Source: Anisus vortex | Lineage: Eukaryota; Mollusca; Gastropoda; Planorbidae | Assembly: GCA_949126835.1 (NCBI GenBank) | Contig: OX421497.1 | Coordinates: 18,224,409 to 18,288,408 of the forward strand | DNA: 64,000 nucleotides | Direction of reading: 5' to 3' | In this document: piece by piece, positions 42,301-51,165 of the stretch | Layout of the letters: each line of letters starts with the position of its first letter | How positions within the stretch are numbered: position 1 is the stretch's first letter | Notes under the pieces: generated by a model | Told to the model about the DNA's origin: nothing | The model's input: only the letters and a program-made list of their open reading frames with translations | Databases searched by the model: none | Translations under genes and position numbers: made by a program

Positions 42301-44601
42301 TGTCTATGTTATTACGTCCAATAACTAGATATACGCGCATAATCAAATCAAAAGATGAATTAGATAGTTTGAATGAAAACACAGAGTATCTTCAGTCAGT
42401 TGATATCACTAAGACTGTTGATATAGTAAAGAAGAAACACTCATCTAAGGATGATCAAATTATTTGTAGTGAATCTTATATCAAAACTATCAGTGATGAG
42501 CTACATGTGTCCAGTGATCATACAAATGGTACTAAGGAAATGGCTTTTATAAATGACACTGATAAAGATTCTAATCCTCTAACTACACTACTTACATCTG
42601 AAAATGAAATAAACATAGATAATTCTTCTTTTAATTCAGAGCCAATGCCTAAACCTTTAAATCCATGCAATTGTGATGATTCCAGAAAGGCATATTATTC
42701 AATTTCAATAATTCAGGACAAAAACCTAAGTCAAGAGGTGGCTTTTTCTAGAAGTAGAAGCGTGGAACAGTCAAATAATAACACTGCATCCGTTTTAGAA
42801 AGACTTAATTCTTATGATATCAGTTCTCATCACAAACGTATCCCACTGGGAAGTAAAGCGTCTAAACTCAACGTATCTAGTACATGGAGCATAATAAGTA
42901 CTCCCGTAAGTGATATGTTGGTTGGTTATGATGTTTGTACTCTACAAGATACTACAGTCAATCCTGAGAAAAGCCAAACCACCATGGACAAAGCCTGTTT
43001 TGTGAAATCGCTCTTGTGGTTTCAGGATGCATTCAATATTCGATTATTTCAAACTTGGTCATTGCGAGCTCTTCTACTATACAATGCTACTGGAGTTATA
43101 GTTTTGTATCTATCTACATACTTTCCAACCATTGGAATTAAAGCTTCACTCGGGACTGAGGATATTGCCTTGATGCTTATGATAAGTGGAGGAGTTGACT
43201 TTGTAAGTCGACTAGCAATAGGTGCTTTTACAGATCTTCACATACTGACCATAACACAGATAGTTGCTGTCTCTCAATTTATAATAGGTAAGATTGATTT
43301 ATTGTAATTAAACATGGATAAGTATAGGCCTAAGATTGATACAAATATAATAAACAGTAAAATAGAATCATATACAAAAACTATTTAGAAAATGAGTAAT
43401 AAAGAAATAACACATATAAACACTTAGGTATTTTATTTATAAAATAGATTGCTTTATGCTTAATGACATGTGAATATTATTTTATATCATAATTACAGGC
43501 ACAGCTTGCCACTTATCACATTTCTACACATCTTTTGAGGCATTGATGGCTCTAGCAGTTGTCATTGGAGTATTTGGAGGACTTAGGCAGAGTTTGGGTA
43601 CCCTTATTTGTCTTCAGTTCATGGGGTCAGAAAGATATATCCAAGCATTAGGATTTCAGACAATGACAGCCACACTTTCAATGGCAATACATCACCCTTT
43701 GTTAAGTAAGTATCACAGACTATATCTGACAAGCTGACAAAGCAAAAAAGATTTAATTGTTTTTTTTTTCAATAAATGTAATTATGTTTTTGTGGACAGT
43801 ATAAAAAAAAACAGCTCCCATTGCTGCTCATTATGACAGATTATTTCATAAATTTCTAGTTTTTAATTTACCATTCATTAAACTAGAAACATATTCTTTC
43901 TGTTCTGAAACCACTAAACTATGGGCGTGGTTAATGGTAAATTATTACCCTCCGACATACACCAGTATTCTATGTGTATTTATAGAATTCTATATAATTA
44001 CTAAAACAAAAAAGTGAAAAAAGAAATAATTTCAAAGTTTTTAAGTATTGAATAAAAAATAATCTGTAACTACTAGGCCTTTATCAGATGAATTAAAATA
44101 ATCTTTCTACAGATTTTATAGGCCTAATGATTCAACTATAATGTCAGCTGTAATGGCTACACTATACTATAGTATTTTATTGATGCCCATTAAAATTGGT
44201 GCAATGGCGGCTTCTTATAGAAAATATATGTATCTGTAAATTTTGACTCATCATCATTTATAATATTTACAATGGTTTCACACATTTCAGTAACTCAACA
44301 CAATATATTTTATATACACACTCATACAAAAGGTTTAATTAAATTTATTTCTAGGCTAATTCACAAAAGCATAAGTAATGTACAAATTTATGAAACAATA
44401 AAACATCTCATGTCTCCTAAGATATAATAATAATTTAATATTCTGTTTTTCTTTACAGGTAGTATTTTAGATATTTCAGGATCATTTAACATTGGCTTGC
44501 ATTATGTGGGAGTGGCAGCTTATCTCAGTGCTATCATTCTGTTATTAGAACCATTAACCAAGAAACTGGATGCCAAAATTAGTGCGAAAGAAAACTTTTG
44601 A
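34440..44601 (+). CDS. SLC16/monocarboxylate-transporter-like MFS carrier, complete, 7 coding exons
   Basis: Exons 34440-34584, 35231-35374, 36470-36613, 41090-41238, 42240-43287, 43499-43705, 44459-44601; all GT-AG, phases match, CDS 1980 nt, 659 residues. Family: major facilitator, SLC16 (proton-linked or facilitative transport of monocarboxylates and related solutes at membranes). Seen: a first membrane segment after DSAHSWLICF (a degenerate counterpart of the PDGGWGW motif), YFNKRKSFATAVACSGLALG (the conserved YF-KRR-LA-G-A--G block after TM4), AKLLIETYGRQGAFFLLGA (TM5-6), a ~240-residue Ser/Asn/Lys-rich loop, then six C-terminal segments ending SSILDISGSFNIGLHYVG. The loop is much longer than in typical MCTs. 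The substrate cannot be inferred. The start is the ATG in the exon that begins near an acceptor at about 34396; an out-of-frame upstream ATG lies at 34418. Confidence 0.88.
34640..35160. repeat. 24-bp tandem repeat in intron 1 (copy A)
   Basis: About 20 degenerate units of GTTGAATGTAGTATATCTTA plus TAGT. The orthologous array in copy B is at 53700-54080. Open frames reading SYSVECSI on one strand and IRYTTFNT on the other are repeat artefacts. Confidence 0.93.
35231..35374 (+). CDS. SLC16-like gene, coding exon 2 (TM1-TM2)
   Basis: 144 nt, acceptor TTCGTCAACAG, donor GTAAATG. Encodes ANFILMTLGSSFGRTINMTF and VTQASLGFTLQLVCFSLT, matching the SFGVFF ... SW-GS layout between TM1 and TM2 of MCTs. 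Copy B counterpart at 54166-54309. Confidence 0.85.
35375..36330. other. SLC16-like intron 2, copy A
   Basis: Non-coding; alignable with 54310-55400. A short remnant of the SINE body (CATCTACCCAGATCTGATGA) lies near 35745-35800. Confidence 0.6.
36331..36396. repeat. (TA)n microsatellite
   Basis: About 30 TA dinucleotides just upstream of exon 3 in copy A; in copy B it is short and mixed with (TATC)n at 55411-55437. Confidence 0.95.
36470..36613 (+). CDS. SLC16-like gene, coding exon 3 (TM2-TM4)
   Basis: 144 nt, acceptor TTTTTTCAG, donor GTGAAAC. Encodes MIITALVVPKIGERITCIIG and GWSPTIAYFLFFMAMKG; the VPKIGERIT loop corresponds to the MFS TM2-TM3 loop (D-FG-R). Copy B counterpart at 55578-55721 differs only at two synonymous sites. 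Confidence 0.88.
36724..36935 (-). pseudogene. LINE family L-a 3' fragment
   Basis: Minus-strand frame FNVLPEQIKENDQLTSCKTE with tail ATGAACATAGGGCGCAATAA, a diverged relative of the 17395-17725 fragment. It starts at the point where copies A and B stop aligning. Confidence 0.65.
36933..37130. repeat. 28-bp minisatellite, left part (about 7 copies)
   Basis: Unit ATTGTAATAGATTGCTGTTG plus TGTTGTAT, 28 bp. It is split by the hAT element at 37131-39142 and resumes for about one unit at 39143-39175. The frame reading YNTTAIYYNIQHN is an artefact. Confidence 0.93.
37131..39142 (-). mobile_element. hAT element, 2.0 kb, with decayed ZMYM1-like transposase
   Basis: Inverted ends CAGGGCCGGCTC and GAGCCGGCCCTG, flanked by the 8-bp duplication TGTATATT (37123-37130 and 39143-39150), which is part of the host 28-bp repeat. 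Transposase remnants lie on the minus strand. It sits in SLC16-like intron 3. Confidence 0.95.
37660..38790 (-). pseudogene. hAT transposase pseudogene (ZMYM1-like)
   Basis: Frame at 38428-38784 reads STLNPLSGTRCPSRIDALTP and FKFIAALVTWHKNLFQVNIN, matching the core of ZMYM1/TTF-type hAT transposases (L-P-S-TRWE-RIDA ... ALVTWH-ILFQVN). Further along the strand, near 37665-37800, LKLIKTYLRSTMCQERL and IENKIARQLD match the C-terminal dimerisation region. Frameshifts and stops separate the blocks, and the N-terminal zinc finger is missing. Confidence 0.8.
39151..39584. other. SLC16-like intron 3, between hAT and LINE
   Basis: AT-rich; nothing beyond the end of the 28-bp repeat is recognised. 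Confidence 0.6.
39585..40095 (+). pseudogene. LINE family L-a fragment, longest copy
   Basis: Plus strand: VVKPILEYASFLWAPST, then VRFITSEYSKLTRVTPIV, LEDRRAKSKVVIIQKALNSN, and MYSFFPSGIRARNGLPEQTR, ending in the tail GGAGCGTCTGTAATATATAA and GATGAG. The order is the ORF2 C-terminal third of a jockey/CR1-group LINE. Several frameshifts and stops. Confidence 0.85.
40096..41089. other. SLC16-like intron 3, exon-4-proximal part
   Basis: AT-rich, with a poly-T run at 41019-41036. No gene recognised. Confidence 0.6.
41090..41238 (+). CDS. SLC16-like gene, coding exon 4 (TM4-TM5)
   Basis: 149 nt, acceptor TATTCCAG, donor GTAAAC. Encodes ISTGTTAVASIAMISQYFNK and the RKSFATAVACSGLALGSMGA block, the most conserved MCT signature. 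No copy of this exon was found downstream of copy B within the window. Confidence 0.88.
41239..42239. other. SLC16-like intron 4
   Basis: Contains a ~60-bp LINE L-a tail at 41601-41660 (CGCAATAATCTTCTCTATAG ... ATAAGATAAGATA), an extreme 5' truncation. Otherwise nothing recognised. Confidence 0.65.
42240..43287 (+). CDS. SLC16-like gene, coding exon 5 (TM6, long loop, TM7-TM9)
   Basis: 1048 nt, acceptor TTTTTCAG, donor GTAAGAT. Begins TYGRQGAFFLLGAVEMNN (TM6), then a ~240-residue hydrophilic loop rich in Ser, Asn, Asp and Lys, then SLRALLLYNATGVIVLYLST and ISGGVDFVSRLAIGAFTD (TM7-TM8). The FVSRLAIGAFTD segment matches the G--D---R---G---D motif of MFS C-terminal halves. Confidence 0.9.
43499..43705 (+). 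CDS. SLC16-like gene, coding exon 6 (TM10-TM11)
   Basis: 207 nt, acceptor TAATTACAG, donor GTAAGTATC. Encodes ALAVVIGVFGGLRQSLGTLI and GSERYIQALGFQTMTATLSM; the G--RQSL-T-IC pattern is where MCTs have G-----------V-L---G. Confidence 0.87.
43706..44458. other. SLC16-like intron 6
   Basis: AT-rich intron; no repeat family recognised. Confidence 0.7.
44459..44601 (+). CDS. SLC16-like gene, terminal coding exon 7 (TM11-TM12)
   Basis: 143 nt, acceptor TCTTTACAG, stop TGA at 44599-44601. Encodes SSILDISGSFNIGLHYVGVA, the MCT G-L-D-TGSY--SF motif before TM12, and a short lysine-rich tail. Confidence 0.87.
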
Positions 44602-44885
44602 AACAAACAAAATTACATTTACATAGCCAAAAACATTTGTAAACGCTCATTCACACATTATGTTTTTTTTTTTTTGTTTCATTTCTAGTTTACGCGTTTT
44701 CGTTTAAATTTAGTCATTAACAGCATATTATATATAAATACATTAAAAATATACTAAAACATCCTCTAGTTGTGTTTGTTTAAGTAGATTATTTGTGTAA
44801 AAAAGAACTACTAGGGGGCCTCTGACAGCTCCTTGTGGAGCTCCCGAGTTTACAGTTAATGGTGATGATTTAGAGCCATTAATTA

Positions 44886-46015
44886 TTTAATAATAATAAT
44901 AGTAATAATGACATTTGTATAGCGCTGCCAACAAACATAATGTAAGCTCAAAGCGCATTTAACATACAACTAATAACACAGATACAATCTATAGGCCAAG
45001 AGATAAAAAACTGAATGATTATTTAAAACTTTACAAACATGGAACAAATCAAACAACTAAAACAAAATAACCGACCTAACGTATAGGTAAGACAGTAGGG
45101 CTCCAAGCATGTTAACTAAAATAAATATTGAAATAATGAGTTTTTAAGTTCTTTTTGAAGGAATCAATGGAGCTTGTTTGTCTGAGTTGAATGGGAAGTA
45201 GATTCCATACCTTCGAACCGAATACTGAGACGGCTCTAAGGCCAACGGTCGTCAGAGAGAAACGGGGCTCTTCCAGAAGCGATGAGTTGGCTGAACGAAG
45301 TGTTCTTTGAGGGACATATGGTGTTATTAGTTCCTTTAGATAGGACGGAAACTCGTTATTAAAAATGCACTGATGGCAAAGTAGCGCCACTTTATACTCA
45401 ATTCTGGCTTTCACGGGGAGCCAATGGAGCGAGCGTAGAAGGGTGGTTCCCGAGTCTCTTTTTGACTTGCGCATAACCAAGCGCGCAGTACTGTTCTGTA
45501 TTCTCTGTAGCCTGGCGATTTTGTCTTCGGGCAGGCCGGCTAGCAGGGCGTTACAATAGTCTATACGCGAAAGTATCAGGGCGACTGCCAGTGTCTTTGC
45601 AGAATCAGTGGACAAATAGGGACGTATTTGGCCCAGTCTACGCAACTGTAGATATAGACCTCTGCACAGATGAGATATAGGCCTATGTTGGTCGAAAGAC
45701 AGCGTGGGATCCAAATAAAACACCAAGATTCTTCACTTTGTTAACAAATGGCACCTGGCAGTTTATCACGGTGATAGATTCTGAACCAGTGAATTTTGTC
45801 AAATTTCTCTTTGTTCCAATTCGGATTATCTCTGTTTTTTCCTCATTCATTTTAAGCCTGTTTCTCCCCGACCACGAATAGACGTTGGCGATTGCACAAC
45901 TGAACTTTGCAGCGAGTCGAGGGGCATCAAGAGGGACCGCATGATCGTACAGCTGCGTGTCATCGGCGTAAAAGTGATACGAAATTTCAGTTTGTCCTCT
46001 CTCTACCTAACAAAA
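44886..46015 (-). pseudogene. L2/CR1-like LINE, 3' half
   Basis: Minus strand, 5'-truncated in the reverse transcriptase. It starts near YHFYADDTQLY (catalytic YADD motif), continues WSGRNRLKMNEEKTEIIRIG and VNKVKNLGVLF, then after one frameshift near 45726 runs as a clean 204-residue frame: LSRIDYCNALLAGLPEDKIA, RSLHWLPVKARIEYKVALLC, WNLLPIQLRQTSSIDSFKKN. The 3' UTR ends TGTATAGCGCTGCC-like and (AAT)n at about 44886-44912, as in L2/CR1 elements. One frameshift only, so relatively young. Confidence 0.9.
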
Positions 46016-46110
46016 AGTCTTGAATAGACTATCTAAAGACAATTTTATGTTATAAACAACAACCAAAGGACATGTCTAGCAGTATTAGATAATGGATGCA
46101 GTATTTCCAC
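46009..46110. other. Left part of the repeat shared with 18890-24640
   Basis: Matches the sequence flanking the 5.4-kb hAT (ACAACAACCAAAGGACATGT ... GCAGTATTTCCAC); this copy lacks that hAT and is interrupted by a MITE instead. Confidence 0.6.
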
Positions 46111-46414
46111 CACTGATCTATAAAAAGAATGGATAGCGCCTCCTTATTAAATGTGTATGCGCAAATAGAAGCCAAAATGAATCCCCCTTTCCCACTATTC
46201 ACTTATCTACTTAAGTGAAATACAGGATTAAACCACTTATGATTAGAACAAATCCATACGATGAAAAGGAAGTCTAAGTCAATTGAAATATATTTATAGG
46301 TCAGTGTTTAGGAAATATAATTTCATAGATAAGGGAAAGTCACGTGAAAGCCTATTTATTTTGGCTTCATGAATGTTACTTCCATGCCTAATCCATTCTT
46401 TTTATAGATCAGTG
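46111..46414. mobile_element. hAT-type MITE, 304 bp
   Basis: Perfect inverted ends of at least 23 bp beginning CACTGATCTATAAAAAGAAT, flanked by an 8-bp duplication with one mismatch (ATTTCCAC at 46103-46110, ATATCCAC at 46415-46422). The related sequence at 24460-24468 shows the uninterrupted target. A single terminus also occurs at 17376-17400. Confidence 0.85.
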
Positions 46415-46422
46415 ATATCCAC

Positions 46423-47282
46423 CGGTACCTTTTTCGTCTTGTTACTACACGAACAAACATAACTATGTGATATTTAGCACACATAACTATAGCCTACTGC
46501 ATGGTACTGAGGAGAAATCATGTTCGCAAGATATATCTTCGGGGCTCTCAAACGGGTTTTCGCAAAGGTCTTTATAACTACAGCTTCGGATTACTGGCGA
46601 GTAATATCACAAATATTACTGACTAATTATTATTTATTTATATAAATCCAACATTATGGTCTTCATTGCAAGATTTAAGAAGACTTTCCTAAGCAGCTTC
46701 CTTCCATTCCACAAATGGGCACATTTGGATGCCCATTTTTTAAACGTTTAAAATCCAACTTGCTGCATTTTAAAATCGCCAATATCCCAACTGACACGTC
46801 GCGGGTTCTATCCCTGCCACCGACGGATCCCTGTCGCCCTGCAGGAGTTTTGGGCCTAGTGGACGTAATAATCTTCTATCTAGAAGGAACGTCTGTAAAC
46901 TTATAAGATAAGATATCCCTACACTTAAAAGAACATCTACATCGCAGAAGGTTGTAGTAAGCTCGAGACAGAAGCGGCAGAGTAATTCAGGCACTTGTAA
47001 CAGGTAGGTAAATGTTTTGAAATTAATTTCACGCCAAGATATATCCAGTTTCAATGCAAATTTATTACAGCAGTCTTTGTAAATGCAAGTTCAACTCACT
47101 GAAATATGTCGCTATGTCATTCAGAATCATCGGCTTCAACAGTCAGTTCTCCTCATTCAGAACCGGAAAATGTTGTTGTTGTTTTTTTTATCATCAATTG
47201 GTCTCTCGTGTGCCATTGAAAATCTAAATGCGTGCTTATGCTTGCCAAGTTTGGCAAGCGTGCCTTAGGTTGCCGACCCCTG
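46423..47282. other. Dispersed repeats up to the duplication boundary
   Basis: Right part of the shared repeat (to about 46600), hAT-derived sequence like 23220-23370, a LINE L-a tail at 46860-46915, and the right end of a GGCACGC-type hAT ending GTTGCCGACCCCTG at 47282. No gene. Confidence 0.6.
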
Positions 47283-48139
47283 GACTAGGCGACGAGCGTC
47301 ATCAAAAGATATGGAAAAAAGTTATTACAGTCTAATGGATAGTAATGCAGACGGTGTCAAGAAGTATATATATTAACTACTAATCTCTACGCCAGATTAT
47401 TTAAATGTTTTAATAATTCAGTAATTATATCAATATGATTTGTTTTAAAAAGTATTAGATCTATATAATTTTAAAACGTATTACAGTTTTCTCTTAAAAT
47501 ATGGGCCACTTTAATATAAAAAAATCTGGCCAGAATGATCGCTTGACCTCTATATCCTCCCCCATTAGATCCACTCACTGAGCTCTAATATATGGAGTGC
47601 TCAAAGGAAGTAAATTGTAGGAGAAAATGCGGACTTTTTAATATAGATAGGTGCACCCTGTCCTGAACTATATCTACATACAATTATTCTTTTACAAATT
47701 AAAATTGTGGATTAATTCATATAAATTAGCGTCTAAATAATACATATATACTATAATACATTAAAATTTTTACTCAGTTAATTAACATATATAAGCGTAT
47801 GGGGCATTCAAAGAATTATTCAGACAAATGATCAACCATTTCATCTTTGTAGCCTACTTGACAAAAAAATGAAGCCGGTATTTATTTAAATTAACACAAC
47901 ACTAGTATAAGAGTGTATATATAAAGTCTATATAAAATAGTTAATTTTATCAAATTACAATGACGCAATTACAAAAAGTTTTCAAATTGTATGTAATTTT
48001 ATGTATATATAGTTCAGTGGATCCACTACTGTATACTTTTTAAAATCTTTCATGATTAAAAAAAAAACTTGCTAGAATTGAAAATATGGCGAATAAATTT
48101 GTTTAATATGCTAGGATAAGTCTTAAATGTCTTCTTCTT

Positions 48140-51100
48140 CATCATATTACTGTGGGGACCCCGTTAGAACCGAGGAAAGAGTCCACAATTTAACTACACG
48201 TAAAATAAAAAACATCACAAACAACAATTATAAACAGATGACAAGAGTGTCACTTTAGGTTTTTAGTCCAATCCTTCAGTGACGATTTGAAAGTCGGCAC
48301 AGTAGGGGCAGTAATGGAGGCCTGGTCCAGGGTGTTCCACAGCCTAATGGCTGACGGAAAAAAATAATATTTGTAGACGTCGGTGCGTGCATGTGGGACA
48401 TGCATGCAGCTTGAGCTGATGGCCTCGGGTAGAGCGGGACACTTGTTGGATTCGACCTGGCTGCGTGGACTTTTCCACGTGGCGGTTCACGATCTTGTAA
48501 ATAGTTGTGACCTTGTTTATCGCTCTGCGGTGTTGTAGGGGCTCCAGTTGGAGTTTGGCCACCAAAGCAGAGGCGCTTGTTTTAAGGCCGTAGTCCTGTA
48601 AGATACGACGTGCCGCTCGACGTTGGGTCATCTCCAGCTTAGATATCAGGTGTTGTTGATGGGGATCCCATACCATCGATGCGTACTCCAGGATGGGACG
48701 AGCTAACCTTTTATAACAATGGGTCTGGATCCTGGTGGAGCATCCCTTGAGGTTAATAAGGACGAAGTTGCAGGCTCTATTTGCTTTGGCAGCTATAGAT
48801 TGGACATGTGTGACGACCCAGTGGAGGTTTACTGTGATGTTCACCCCAAGGTACTTGGCCTCTGATACCCTCTCAAGAGTGTGACCATGCAAGGCGTAGC
48901 TAGTGGGGATCCTATTCCTCTTTCTTAAAATAGAGAGGAGGTTGCACTTATCAACGTTGAACGCCATTTGCCATTTCAATTCCCAGGTCTCCAACTTATT
49001 CAGGGCGTCCTGTAGATATAGAGCATTAGTGGGGCTCTTGTTGGGAGAATACAGGATGGTATCATCTGCAAAAAGTCGAACCCTGGCGTGGATCCCGTCT
49101 CATAGATCATTGATGTAGATCAAGAACAGTGTTGGCCCCAGCACCGAACCCTGAGGTAATCCAGACATGACCGGACCAAAGCAGGAGCTCTCACCCTCCA
49201 CGACGACCCCTTGAGTGCAGCCGAAAAGGAAGTTTTCAATCCATCTTTTGGACTGACCTCTTATTCCATAGTAATCCAGCTTGAGGATGAGACGCTGGTG
49301 AGGGACCTTATCAAAGGCCTTGGGAAAATCCAATAGGATGTTGTCGATCTGGCCAGCCTTGTCAACCATCGTTGCCAGATCGTCAACTGTGAGGATGAGC
49401 TGGGACTCACAAGACCTATTTTTTCTGAATCCGTGTTGTGCACAGTGCCCTCACATGGGGGAGGGCAGAGGGGGGATTTGCCCGGGGGCGGCACTTCTAG
49501 GGGGGCGGCACATTTAGCCTAAGTTCATACCAGAAATTTCTTCCATCGACGATGGTATGGATTCTATCATAGCTTGATGTCGTAATATAAGAAATCTCTG
49601 CCAGATGTAGGCCTATTATATTAATTAGCTGTGTTTGATTCATCGACAACATTAATTTGCTAAAAATCTCAGATATCGCCTGCATCACTCACTATAATAC
49701 GTATAATTACTGCAGATAACAAAACAGAAGCAACACATTCAATGATAGATTGTTCAGAGAGTTTGGCAGATTTTTAAAAGAATAATTAGGATTAGGCTAC
49801 AAATAGTTTGTTACTACCACTTAGGTACACTAGTCATCTAAAGTTTAAATATATTGTATGGATATTTGTTTCGCTGCTAAAGTTTTTGGAAACCAATAAA
49901 GACAATTATTTGAGAGAAAATCTCATACAATTGAAAATTGATATCCCTTTTAATTGAATTAAATACGTTTATAAAAAAATGGTCTCAGAGAATCGACCTT
50001 AATTAAAAGAAGACAAATAGTGTTTTTTTTTTGTTTTTTTTTTTGCATTTATGTCAAAACTTCTATTGTACAAGCACAACTTTGGACGCAGAAATCTTGA
50101 ATTTATAAAGAACAACTGACGAAGACATGTTTACTTCAATACATTGAAACAATTAATGATTAAGCTTACTTCAACAGAGGATTTAAAGATAATATTATAA
50201 ACATGAAGATTCCTGATTGGTTATTAGACATTTGTTTCTAATGGTGAAATATTAAAATCAGCCCTACCTTTACAACTGCAAGAAGAATAAATAACAAATA
50301 AAGAAAACAATTGAAAGCAGAAATGGCCGCAAATGGGCTATAATCACGATTTTTGGTTGCAAAAGGACATCCATCAATTTCTCTAGGACTTTTGGTTTTG
50401 AAAAAAAAAATGTATTCCATTTCCACACCCTATTTATTGGAACGTAGACGAACTACTAGCAACATACCAGGAACAAGCTTCACTTTAAAATTGTTTTATT
50501 TTCAAAACCTCTTTTGCAGTAGGGCCTATATTTATTTTTTTATTTATTAAACAACAATTAAACAAATGTATTAATTTCAGCTCTTTGTGTGATATTTCAG
50601 CTCTTTTTAGGATGATAAAATTGCATACCAATCTAGTCGGCCTATACAAATTATATGCGCAAATTTGACTCATTAGTTCAACTTCGGATTTGATGGGGGG
50701 GGGGGGGGGGGAGCAGTGAGGGATAAAAATGTGAAAAAGGGGGCGGTGAGCCGAATAAGATTGAGAACCTATGCACTAAACAATGTACAGTATGCAAGGG
50801 GGCGGCGCTGAAACTTTTGCCCTGGGGCGCCACAAAGGCATGTGAGGGCCCTAGTTGTGCACCAGTAATGTTGTTCCTTTCCAGGTGGCTCAAGATTCCT
50901 GATCTGACGATATGTTCAAGAAGCTTGCAACACACACAAGTCAGTCAGATTGTCCTGTATTTGGCTGGCTGGCTTCTATCCCCTTTCTTGAAAACTGGCT
51001 GCACATTGATGTGTTTCCAGATTGTAGGAATTTCGCCATTGGCCAGTGATTTATTGATTTATTTATTACCAATTGCTTAAAGGAGACGGCATGCGGTATT

Positions 51101-51165
51101 GTCGGGGCCCGCTGCTTTTTTGGGGGTTTGAGATTTGACAGCAACTTCTGTTCACCACTGCCTTT
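48140..51165 (-). pseudogene. Jockey/CR1-group LINE, RT region to 3' end, split by a hAT element
   Basis: Minus strand. The part at 50863-51165 encodes a degenerate VQPVFKKGDRSQP-like block and CKLLEHIVRSGILSHLERNN; the frame resumes at 49435 with [72 protein letters not shown] (catalytic F-ADD), and runs to 48344 with LGVNITV ... RPILEYASMVWDPHQQ. From 49435 to 48344 there is only one in-frame stop (about 49098). Absent from copy A, so inserted after the duplication. Truncated within the RT domain, no endonuclease. Confidence 0.9.
49444..50854. mobile_element. hAT-type element, 1.4 kb, inside the LINE
   Basis: Ends AGTGCCCTCACATG and CATGTGAGGGCCCTAG, flanked by the 8-bp duplication TTGTGCAC (49436-49443 and 50855-50862). 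Removing it rejoins the LINE frame (GAQ to HGFRKN). Near its right end (50690-50775) it carries a piece of the GTTGAGAACCTATG hAT family, so a third level of nesting is likely. No transposase seen. Confidence 0.92.

Noticed and set aside
48344..49369. Host gene encoding reverse-transcriptase-like protein
   Set aside because: It is a LINE pol fragment: truncated, with an in-frame stop, split by a transposon and absent from the paralogous copy A.
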